Of a stretch of DNA of 64,000 nucleotides, positions 36,719 to 44,672 are shown piece after piece. A program made the position numbers and the translations under genes. The first letter of the stretch is position 1. Every line of letters begins with the position of its first letter. The notes under the pieces were generated by a model, which worked only from the letters and a program-made list of their open reading frames with translations, did no database searches and had not been told where the DNA came from. Source of the DNA: Deltaproteobacteria bacterium (GTDB lineage Bacteria; Myxococcota_C; UBA6777); contig PCBK01000070.1 in the NCBI GenBank assembly GCA_002731275.1, positions 1-64,000 on the forward strand, read 5' to 3'.

Positions 36719-39700
36719 TCAGTCCCTTTCGAGGATGTCAAAGTGGCAGGTTTTGGATTTATTGAGGGTGTAAGAGTATGTCGGTTCGAGGGTGACAAAT
36801 GCGGGGCCTTTTGTTCGGCCTGAGCGGATGGGCGCATGTTGACGAATCCGAATGAACTGCTTGGCGCTCGCTGTGACCGGGCATCCACTCGGTGATGTGA
36901 CGCATGTGGTCTCCGCTGCGTTGCAATTCACACAGACAGGGTCACTCGCTGTACAGCTCAGATTCTGGGCACCACTGAGACCGTTAAGTGAGAGGAGGAG
37001 GTTGATGCTGTGGTAGCACTGGTTTTGTCCATTGACCTGTCTGATGTAGCGATCGAGGTCTTTGATGTTGACTTCAAAGTTGTACGCGGCTCCCGTCTTT
37101 CTCACGGGGATGGTGTCCACTGACGGAGTGATCGAGAACACACTGTCATTGCAGGATAAGTGTTTGTATCCTACAGGGATCTCGACTTGCTGGAAGAAGG
37201 CATCCCTCACCACCATGATAAATCCATAGCTGCCGGGTTTATTGGCGTTACTTGGGACCCCTGAGAGGGTACACCCTGACTGTTGAATGTTGACGTTATC
37301 ACCAGAGTTGAGTTGGACACCGGCGGGGATCGTACCTCGTCCATTTCCATTGAGGAATGCACAGCTGTAAGGGGGTTTTCCGCCTTTGATCGTCTGGTTG
37401 AGATCGACGACTTTGAGACCATTTTTGCCGGTCAAGTACGTCGTGACGAGTGATTCAAGAAGAGGGTAGATCTTGATGGTGTATGTTTTCTCATGTTTGC
37501 AATTCCCAACACTCACCTCAACAGTGACCTGATAGGAACCTGTATTTGGTGGGATCCCACCAAGCTGAATGGCGTTGTCGTTGACTTTTGTCAGCGTCAC
37601 CCAGCTCGGTGTACCTGTTTTCAAACGCCATGATGTGGGGGGGGGGAGGGCGTTTGAGGGGCTGTAGTAGATGAACTCATTGATGGCCTGTCCGACATAA
37701 CCATCCATTCCAGTTGTGGTGCCGAATGTGATAGATGGACACCCACTGCACAGGTTTTGGATACAGACTTGTGTTCCTGTACAGTCTGTGTGTTGGCGGC
37801 AGTTTCCGGCAAAGCAGAGACCTGTGTTGGTGTTACAGAGGCTGTTGGTGCCACACTCTGTGTCGTTGGTGCAATTGGCGCAGACGTTGCTTTTACAAAC
37901 GCGGTTGATGCAATCGCTGTTATTGCGACAATTGCCGTTGACACAGCTACCGGAGACGCACAGTTGTCCAGTCGCACATTGAAGATCAATGACGCAATTT
38001 GAACAGGTGTTGTTGATGCAGATTTTTCCGCCCTTACAATCGTTTGTTGTGCGGCAATCTCCTACACGACAAGCGCCGTTGAGGCAGATTTTTCCAGCAC
38101 CACAGTCAGGGTCATTTTTACAATTGGTACACTTGTTACTCTGACATATTTGTCCGCTCAAGCAGTCATTTGCGCTCAAGCAACCTTTACATTGTAAGTC
38201 GCCAGGATCGCACTTTTGTCCGGCCTGACAGTCCCGATCTTGACGACAGCCTGGTTGGCATCGGTTTTGTTTGCAGATGTTCCCTGTGGTGCACTGTGTG
38301 TCTTGGCTACAGGGGGAGCAGACATTGCTGAGGCAGACCTGACCATTACTGCATTCTGAAGACGCGCGACAATCGCCTGTTTTACAAAGTGTCCCGAGGC
38401 AAAGTTCTGTGGACGCGCAGTCTGTGTCTTTGCGACAACCTGTACGGCAGCGTGAGGTGTTGGCGTCGCAGATTTCGCCTTGTTTACACTGACTGTCTTT
38501 GCGACAACCTGTACGGCACAATGAGTTGTTTGCATCACAGATTTGATCGGCTGCATTGCACTCGAGGTCATCTTTGCAGTTGACACACGCAAATTGGCGG
38601 CAGACCTTGCCGTTTTGGCAGTGTGTGTTGTCGAGGCAGGCACGACACAGGAAGGTTTTGCTTTCACAGTATTGTCCTGTCGGACACTCAGCGTCTTTAC
38701 GACAACCTGCGCGGCATCGTTTGGTCGAAGCGTCGCAGACTTGGCCTTTGAGACATTCGCTGTCTTTGAGGCAGTCGAGGCATGTCTCGTTGCGACAGAC
38801 CTTTCCACTCGAACAATGAGCTGTCTCTGTACACTCCTTGCAGAGGGCTGCTTTTGTATCGCAGACCTGATTTGTTTTACATTCGAGATCTCGGCGGCAG
38901 CCTGCGCGACAGAGGGATGTGCTCGCGTCGCAGATTTGACCAGAGGGACACTCGTTATCCTGAGTACAACCGGAGCAGGTGTTGTTTTTGCAGAGTTTTC
39001 CTGTTGGGCAGTCCTTTCCTTCGAGACAATCACCTGCCTTACAGAGCTGGCTGACACAGACCGATCCTGACGGACAGTCGCTATTTTTGTTGCAGTTGGT
39101 GCAGCGGCTTTGGACACAGATCAAGCCGTAGGTGCAATCGGTATGTTTGACGCACCCTTTGCATAGTTTTTCGGTCGGGTCGCATTTTTGGTTGTTGCTA
39201 CAGTCAGCGTCTTTTCGACAACCACTACGACAGATGTTGCCTTCGCAGATCTGGCCATTTCCACATTCGCTATCTTGCGCACATGGGGTACAGTTGTTGT
39301 CTTTGCAGATCTCGCCACCTTTGCATTCGCTGGTGTCCCTGCAGTTTCCAGTCTTACAGAGCTTGTTGAGGCAGAGCTTTCCTGTGGGGCAATCTTTGTC
39401 TGTGCTGCAACCTGTGCACTTGTTATCAACACAGATCTGTCCGTTGGTACAGCTCGTGTTGTCTTTGCAATCGCCTTCTTTGCAGCGTCCTTTGATGCAG
39501 AGCTTATCTGTGCCGCACCGTTGGTCGCTGGTACAATCCAAACACTTGTTTGCACCGCAAACTTGGCCGTCTTTACAGTCACCGTCTTTGACGCACTCCT
39601 GACATGTGTTGGTGTTTGTATCACAGACCTTATCGCTACAATCGTTGTCTGCAGCGCATTCTTTACACTGTTTATCCTTGGGGTCACAGACTTGTCCGTT

Positions 39701-40189
39701 TTGACAGCCTTTGTTGTCTCGGCAGCCAGATTGACACTTCCCACCTTCACAGATGCCACCACGACACTCAGTGTCTTCTGTACAAGCCGAACACTTTAAG
39801 TCCTTGCAGATGAGTCCATCTTTGCAGGTGTCGAGTTCTCCGTGACAGTCGCCTGTTTTACAGACACCACCAACGCAGACATTGCCTGCATCACATTGCT
39901 GGTCTTGTGTACACGGAGCGCATGTGTTGCCGAGGCAAACGGTCCCACTGCGACAGGAGGAGTTGTCCTTGCAAGAGGATGAAGAACATGCTCCATCCAG
40001 ACAACGTCCATTGTCAGGGCAATCTGCGTCATTTCTACAGCCCTCTTTGCAGAGGCCTTGAAAGCAGATCTGTCCCTGACAGTCAGCATCACTTTGACAC
40101 TGTCCTTGTGTGGTCGCGACATCACAGCCTTGGAGCAAGGTGAATTGGAAACATAGGAGAACACAGACGTAAAGACATCGATTCAACAT
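36719..40189 (-). CDS. Cys-repeat lipoprotein, paralog 1 (larger)
   Basis: 1156 residues; ATG 40189 has AGAGG 6 nt upstream and directly precedes a lipoprotein signal ending LLQGC (Cys22). The frame is open further upstream, but that part lacks a start site. More than twenty Cys-rich modules (for example CKNNTCSGCTQDNECPSGQI) fill about 30-810. The C-terminal domain matches the paralog closely: CSGCPSITFG, LESLVTTYL, IKGGKPPYSC, SGCTLSGVPSNANKPGSYGF, IPVRKTGAAY and the last residues KTCHFDILERD. The pair therefore arose by tandem duplication followed by repeat-number change. A cell-surface role is inferred; no enzyme motif is visible. Confidence 0.85.
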   Translation of the reverse strand: MLNRCLYVCVLLCFQFTLLQGCDVATTQGQCQSDADCQGQICFQGLCKEGCRNDADCPDNGRCLDGACSSSSCKDNSSCRSGTVCLGNTCAPCTQDQQCDAGNVCVGGVCKTGDCHGELDTCKDGLICKDLKCSACTEDTECRGGICEGGKCQSGCRDNKGCQNGQVCDPKDKQCKECAADNDCSDKVCDTNTNTCQECVKDGDCKDGQVCGANKCLDCTSDQRCGTDKLCIKGRCKEGDCKDNTSCTNGQICVDNKCTGCSTDKDCPTGKLCLNKLCKTGNCRDTSECKGGEICKDNNCTPCAQDSECGNGQICEGNICRSGCRKDADCSNNQKCDPTEKLCKGCVKHTDCTYGLICVQSRCTNCNKNSDCPSGSVCVSQLCKAGDCLEGKDCPTGKLCKNNTCSGCTQDNECPSGQICDASTSLCRAGCRRDLECKTNQVCDTKAALCKECTETAHCSSGKVCRNETCLDCLKDSECLKGQVCDASTKRCRAGCRKDAECPTGQYCESKTFLCRACLDNTHCQNGKVCRQFACVNCKDDLECNAADQICDANNSLCRTGCRKDSQCKQGEICDANTSRCRTGCRKDTDCASTELCLGTLCKTGDCRASSECSNGQVCLSNVCSPCSQDTQCTTGNICKQNRCQPGCRQDRDCQAGQKCDPGDLQCKGCLSANDCLSGQICQSNKCTNCKNDPDCGAGKICLNGACRVGDCRTTNDCKGGKICINNTCSNCVIDLQCATGQLCVSGSCVNGNCRNNSDCINRVCKSNVCANCTNDTECGTNSLCNTNTGLCFAGNCRQHTDCTGTQVCIQNLCSGCPSITFGTTTGMDGYVGQAINEFIYYSPSNALPPPTSWRLKTGTPSWVTLTKVNDNAIQLGGIPPNTGSYQVTVEVSVGNCKHEKTYTIKIYPLLESLVTTYLTGKNGLKVVDLNQTIKGGKPPYSCAFLNGNGRGTIPAGVQLNSGDNVNIQQSGCTLSGVPSNANKPGSYGFIMVVRDAFFQQVEIPVGYKHLSCNDSVFSITPSVDTIPVRKTGAAYNFEVNIKDLDRYIRQVNGQNQCYHSINLLLSLNGLSGAQNLSCTASDPVCVNCNAAETTCVTSPSGCPVTASAKQFIRIRQHAPIRSGRTKGPAFVTLEPTYSYTLNKSKTCHFDILERD

Positions 40190-40352
40190 GAAAAACCTCT
40201 TTGGGATGATGCAAATCATAGGTCGGCGAGAGAAAAAGCACTCACATGTGAGGGTCTTGTTCTGGGCGCTTTTCATTCATCAACCTAACGTGTTGGCTGA
40301 TGGTATCAAAAGGGAAAATGGGGGGATTTGTAAAGGGGGTGTGGGGAGGAAA

Positions 40353-43106
40353 TCAGGGTTTGATCTTGAGGACGATGGAGCGGACGCGGTTTTGACCATC
40401 GTGGTAAACGCTGGAGCGGCCGACCGCGAGACGGTCCGAGCCGAGCCAGAAGCCCATGTAGACGTGAAGTCTTGAATAGTGGCTTGGGAAGTTCCTCGGC
40501 AAGGTGCGTACGACAATATCTTGGACGTACTCTCCAGGTTTCCACTCCGAAGTGGGGTAGAGGCCTTCTGCCGCTTCGTGGTCCCAGTTTTGACGGTGAC
40601 GTGTCCACTTCACTGGATCAGCGTGAATGAAGATACGCCAGTTCTTTTTCATCCTCTTGAGGACCTTGAACAAGAAGCGAATCTTGACCTTGTCTCCACG
40701 TTTGTAACCATTTGGTTTGTCGATCCAGACACCAACCATGCGGACTTTTCCGCCAAAGTCGACGTTGACCTTCTTCCAGTTTTTGGTGGCCATGTTGGGC
40801 AACTTTTTGAGGCGGATTTTATCGCCTGCGCTGCGCTTTTTACTGACCATCAGCTTCGTCGAGACCAGCCACATATCGTAGTGTGGACGATCCAGGATGT
40901 AGATCCGCTTACCCACGGCCTTGGCGAGACGACGGAGTGTTGGAATCTTGCGCTTGGAGACCATGATGAAGACGGGCCCTTTACGGCGCAAGAAGTTCTT
41001 GGCTGTACGTGTACGTCCGAGATAACGGCTCTTATTCTTGAAGTAGTACGACGTTGAGCGCTCGTCCCAGTTGCTATACTCACCAAACGGTAGGTTACGC
41101 CCCTTATCGAAGGCTTTGTACGCTGTGTAGAGTGATTTGTACGAGAAGTTGACCCCAACAGCAGGGATCAAACGTACGTTCACAAACAGGACAAACATCG
41201 CGATGGGGATCATCAACGCACCAAATTGCAGGAAGCGTACACGACGGACCATCATAATGCTCACCCACACGAGGAAGATCAGCACAAACAAGAAGGTGAA
41301 CGTCGTCTTTGGATAGACTTCACCGGGCGTCACACGTGTCGTGTAGTAGGTGAACAGTTGGTGCAAAGGTTTGTAGTTGGTCGCGAGATCTTTCGCGAGT
41401 AACGCAAACAACATCAGCGAAGCGCCGACACCAATGCGTTCTTTAAGCACACCATCTTCTTTGAAGAGACGACTCAACCAGTAAGCGATGATGATCGCGA
41501 GTGGTGGGACGACTGGGAAGATGTAGTGGTGGAACTTCGTCGATGAGTACGTGTAGAACACGTAGGGGAAGAAGAACCAACAGAAGAAGAAGAAGTGACG
41601 ACGACGTGTCAGTGTCGTGAAGTCCTTCCAGCTCCAACGCAAGAAGCGAACGAGCGCGATGGGGATCAAGACGGACCAAGGGAACATCCCGAAACCAATT
41701 TGCTTGATGTACAAGTCAAAAGAGTTGTTGGGTTTTTCAATCGTCCCCGCGAGGCGAGAGAAGTGGTGATAGATAAACCACTCACGCATAAAGGGCAGGC
41801 CGTGTTTGAAGTTCATCACACAGCACCAGCTACCCGCGACGATCAAGTAGATGAGCATTCCTGGGAAGAGATAAGCCTTGAGGTTTTCTTTCCAATTGTC
41901 TCGACCAATCGCTGCGATGAGAATACCAACACCTGCGAAGACGGCGAGGAAGATCCACAACTGTGTCGCAAGTGGTGCTTTCGTCAGCGGGTAGATCACG
42001 CTCTTATCGAGGCTTACAAAGACACCCTTCAGCCACGCGAAGGGATACATCTGTGATGAGCCTGTCTTGATTCGAAATGCCAACAAATCCTTGAAGACAC
42101 CTGTCAGTCCGCGTCCTTTGAACATCGGATAGCTGATCAACCAGACCGCCAACAGCGAGCTGATGGTCCCGATGATGACGGATGTTCTCGTCTTGATCTT
42201 GTCGGAGATGTAGACCAATCTCATGCGACGCAAGAGATCCCAGTCACCAGTCAAGAGGATGTAGAAGAGGGCAATACCGCCAGGAAGGACGATGGAGAGC
42301 AGTCCTTTCGCGAGGAAGGAGAGGCCACTCCAAAAGAAGAACAGGTAGAAGAAGCGCGTTTGTGGCGTTGTGACGTACTGGCGGACAACAGCCCAAACGA
42401 GGAAGAACGCCGCGATCGCAAACCAATGCAGACTGCTCTGTTGGAATGATACAGAGAAGGTCTGTTTGAGCTGGACTTGCCAGTAGATGACTTCGATAAA
42501 CTGGGCGGCTGCAAAGCCGGCTGCGAGATACAGTGAGGTCTTGACACCAAACTGCTTCTCTTCATCGCTGTCAACAGGGGCTTTGTCGAACATCCCCAGC
42601 GCCAGGAAACCAATCGCGATGGATTGGATGACCACAAAGGGGATGTCCACCATGACCTGACGAGAGATCAAGAAGTACTGCGGTGAGGTCATGAGGACCA
42701 AACTCGCGAGTACACCCATGGTACGGTTCCACAAGCGGCTGACGAAGAAGTAGATGTAGCCAATCCCAATCGCGCCAAACAGAGCGATGGGCATACGCAG
42801 ATAGAACTCCGCGTTGGCAAAGTCGCCGACCTGTGCGATGCGGAAGGTCTTCAGGGAGCTGATCATCAACCAAAACGTAAAGATCGGCTTGGACCAAAAG
42901 CTGCGGTTGGAGTTTCTGTACCAGGGCTCCCACCAGCTGCCTTTTTGGACCATCTCCATGGCCACCTGGCTGTAGTGAGCTTCCCAGGGGTCCCAGAGTG
43001 CATAGGAACCAATATATGGGAGAAAAAGAACACCTGCGAGGATCACCAGCGCGAGGGTGATCCAGGCGTCCAAATAACGATCTTGTAAGCTAGATTGCTG
43101 CGACAT
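40353..43106 (-). CDS. GT39/ArnT-type membrane glycosyltransferase
   Basis: 917 residues from ATG 43106, with AGGG 13 nt upstream; an upstream TTG at 43133 is less likely. The first membrane helix (about 13-35) leads to LWDPWEAHYSQVA with Asp39 and Glu42, the acidic periplasmic motif of PMT/ArnT enzymes, followed by about a dozen helices to about residue 650. These enzymes move sugars from polyprenyl-phosphate to protein or lipid A. A soluble C-terminal domain of about 270 residues is rich in Lys/Arg and beta strands and looks like a jelly-roll (HADPVKWTRHRQNWDHEA); it is longer than usual. The acceptor cannot be told; neighbouring Cys-rich surface proteins are one option. A strong promoter lies upstream. 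Confidence 0.88.
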   Translation of the reverse strand: MSQQSSLQDRYLDAWITLALVILAGVLFLPYIGSYALWDPWEAHYSQVAMEMVQKGSWWEPWYRNSNRSFWSKPIFTFWLMISSLKTFRIAQVGDFANAEFYLRMPIALFGAIGIGYIYFFVSRLWNRTMGVLASLVLMTSPQYFLISRQVMVDIPFVVIQSIAIGFLALGMFDKAPVDSDEEKQFGVKTSLYLAAGFAAAQFIEVIYWQVQLKQTFSVSFQQSSLHWFAIAAFFLVWAVVRQYVTTPQTRFFYLFFFWSGLSFLAKGLLSIVLPGGIALFYILLTGDWDLLRRMRLVYISDKIKTRTSVIIGTISSLLAVWLISYPMFKGRGLTGVFKDLLAFRIKTGSSQMYPFAWLKGVFVSLDKSVIYPLTKAPLATQLWIFLAVFAGVGILIAAIGRDNWKENLKAYLFPGMLIYLIVAGSWCCVMNFKHGLPFMREWFIYHHFSRLAGTIEKPNNSFDLYIKQIGFGMFPWSVLIPIALVRFLRWSWKDFTTLTRRRHFFFFCWFFFPYVFYTYSSTKFHHYIFPVVPPLAIIIAYWLSRLFKEDGVLKERIGVGASLMLFALLAKDLATNYKPLHQLFTYYTTRVTPGEVYPKTTFTFLFVLIFLVWVSIMMVRRVRFLQFGALMIPIAMFVLFVNVRLIPAVGVNFSYKSLYTAYKAFDKGRNLPFGEYSNWDERSTSYYFKNKSRYLGRTRTAKNFLRRKGPVFIMVSKRKIPTLRRLAKAVGKRIYILDRPHYDMWLVSTKLMVSKKRSAGDKIRLKKLPNMATKNWKKVNVDFGGKVRMVGVWIDKPNGYKRGDKVKIRFLFKVLKRMKKNWRIFIHADPVKWTRHRQNWDHEAAEGLYPTSEWKPGEYVQDIVVRTLPRNFPSHYSRLHVYMGFWLGSDRLAVGRSSVYHDGQNRVRSIVLKIKP

Positions 43107-43223
43107 GAAGTGTATTTCCCTTGGTATGTGCAAAGGTCATGGTTCAATGAACGGTGTGCGTTCCTGTTCCTCTCTTGTCATGTGGGCACGATTTCTTATG
43201 ATTCTACCTGCCCAAGCATGCAG

Positions 43224-43252
43224 GGTATAGAAGATCACCACCGTGATGTCAA
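43224..43252 (-). promoter_or_regulatory. Sigma-70 promoter for the glycosyltransferase gene
   Basis: Read on the minus strand: perfect TTGACA (43252-43247), a 17-bp spacer and TATACC (43229-43224), giving a leader of about 110 nt. It lies just upstream of the start and downstream of the dyad at 43273-43318. Confidence 0.65.
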
Positions 43253-43272
43253 GCATCACCACGTTGGATGTC

Positions 43273-43318
43273 TTTGGTGTCTCTTGTGCACGCTGACGCG
43301 TGCATTTCGTTCACCAAA
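43273..43318. repeat. Two-armed dyad next to glycosyltransferase promoter
   Basis: Outer arms TTTGGTG (43273-43279) and CACCAAA (43312-43318) enclose inner arms TGCACGC (43287-43293) and GCGTGCA (43298-43304), each pair perfect, with 7-nt internal loops on both sides. It lies 21 bp upstream of the -35 element. It may be an operator or the end of the lipoprotein transcript (43416-44228), though no U-run follows. The rest of 43107-43415 shows nothing else. Confidence 0.45.
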
Positions 43319-43415
43319 AACACACAGGGGCGGCTATGTTGTCTGGCTTTGTCGCTTTGGTTGGGGATTTCTTTCGTTGGGAGTCGATTTTTATTGGCTG
43401 GAAGAGAGGATTGCT

Positions 43416-44228
43416 TCAAGGAGACCCTGGAATACAGTACTTTGCGGTGAATTTCCCAGTGAAGGACCCATTGGCAAACTTGATCGTGTAGGTCCCCTTC
43501 AGTTCTTGTCCCGGTGTATATGAGGTGATGGTTAATGAACCATCTGTCGCGTCGAACACCTGTTTTCCGTTGCTTGCTGTTGACCAAATGAAGGCTCCTC
43601 CCACTGTACCTGGACCGATTTTTTGCGTTGGGCTGTAAGTCTTTCCTGCCTGTAGCTGGACGCCGCTGGATGTAAACCCCAATACTTTGGAGGGGACAGG
43701 AGGATTTTGACTCCCTGATGCTTTACAAGCGCCTGAGAAGTTCGTGAGTGTGATGAACCATGTTGTCTGTGCACCAAAGAAGACGGCGTCTTGCACCTTC
43801 ATGCTCTCACCGGCAAACTGTCCATTGGCGACATTCTCGGATGATGACGTTGTGTCCGGAGCCTGCTCTGTGAATTGCTCAGGTACACTGTCTACAGATG
43901 CTTCGGGGGTTGGCTCTCCTGCATCTGTGATGGGAGGAGGTTCTGGACTGGAGGGTTCCGTCTGTGGCTCATCAACAGGCTCTGTTTGTGGCTCGTCAGC
44001 GGGCTCTGTTGGTGTGGGTTCCGTTTGAGGTTCAGAGCCGACTTCTTCTTTGTGTCCTGCGTCGGGGGAAGAAGCTTCTTGTTGAGCTTCTTGTGTGATT
44101 TCTTTCGTTGCTTCTACAGATGTCTCTGTTGGGACTTCATCTTTTTGTGGCCCTGCACATGCAGTCAACATCCATGCGAACGTACACAATAGAGCCAACA
44201 TTGCTTCTCTGGTTCTGCCTGATAACAT
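43416..44228 (-). CDS. Lipoprotein with Pro/Glu/Thr linker and C-terminal beta domain
   Basis: 270 residues from ATG 44228 (GAGG 6 nt upstream); ATG 44240 is a possible alternative. The signal ends MLTAC with Cys24. A long linker (about 30-130) is rich in Glu, Pro and Thr and carries repeats of EPQTEP. The compact C-terminal domain (about 135-270) is beta-rich, starts GQFAGESMKVQDAVFF and ends FTGKFTAKYCIPGSP. Two Cys may form a disulfide. The linker would span peptidoglycan or hold the domain away from the membrane. No catalytic motif and no named family recognised. Divergent from the MopE/NHL gene. Confidence 0.75.
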   Translation of the reverse strand: MLSGRTREAMLALLCTFAWMLTACAGPQKDEVPTETSVEATKEITQEAQQEASSPDAGHKEEVGSEPQTEPTPTEPADEPQTEPVDEPQTEPSSPEPPPITDAGEPTPEASVDSVPEQFTEQAPDTTSSSENVANGQFAGESMKVQDAVFFGAQTTWFITLTNFSGACKASGSQNPPVPSKVLGFTSSGVQLQAGKTYSPTQKIGPGTVGGAFIWSTASNGKQVFDATDGSLTITSYTPGQELKGTYTIKFANGSFTGKFTAKYCIPGSP

Positions 44229-44672
44229 CTTTTTCCTCATCTCTTCTATTTTGTGGCGGGGCTGTTGCCTTTTGTTAGCAACGCACATGCCAGAATGCGC
44301 TGAGGGGGCGTGGTAGCTGAGCAGCATAGGCCTCTTCGTCCGGTATATATAGGTTGTAAGTGATTAGAGTGGCGAATCTGGATGACAGAGAAGTAGAGGA
44401 TGTCGGCCCATGTCTTGTAGCAAATTCGTCACAAGGTGGATAGTTCTTTATCCTCTCGTGTTGCGGTGTCGATGTCTTTGAGAGAGAGGCGGTCATGTGG
44501 TCTTTTGCAGTCCCTTGATTTGGTGCTTCTTTTGTGTATGATGAAGACAAACCGATTCTGTATGAGTTACATATAGATGATGTCTGAGAAGTCAAAGCCC
44601 ATAGAGAAGGGGGTTGACTTTCTGCTGAGGGTGGGCCTCACACCGAAAAATCCAGATAAGCAGGAGCTTTTG
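44229..44672. other. 444-bp divergent intergenic region
   Basis: Spacer between two lipoprotein genes. It carries the plus-strand promoter at 44515-44542. The in-frame extension of the downstream gene to 44577 has no ribosome binding site. Nothing else clear. Confidence 0.5.
44515..44542 (+). promoter_or_regulatory. Candidate promoter for the MopE/NHL lipoprotein
   Basis: TTGATT (44515-44520), a 16-bp spacer and TATGAT (44537-44542). With the start at 44673 the leader would be about 125 nt. Confidence 0.5.

Noticed and set aside
40241-40252. Palindrome CTCACATGTGAG followed on the minus strand by TGCTTTTT as terminator of the GT39 gene
   Set aside because: Only a 4-bp stem remains after allowing a loop; too weak to call.
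43095-43523. 142-residue plus-strand frame in the glycosyltransferase promoter region
   Set aside because: Crosses a strong minus-strand promoter and dyad, without a start site or known product.
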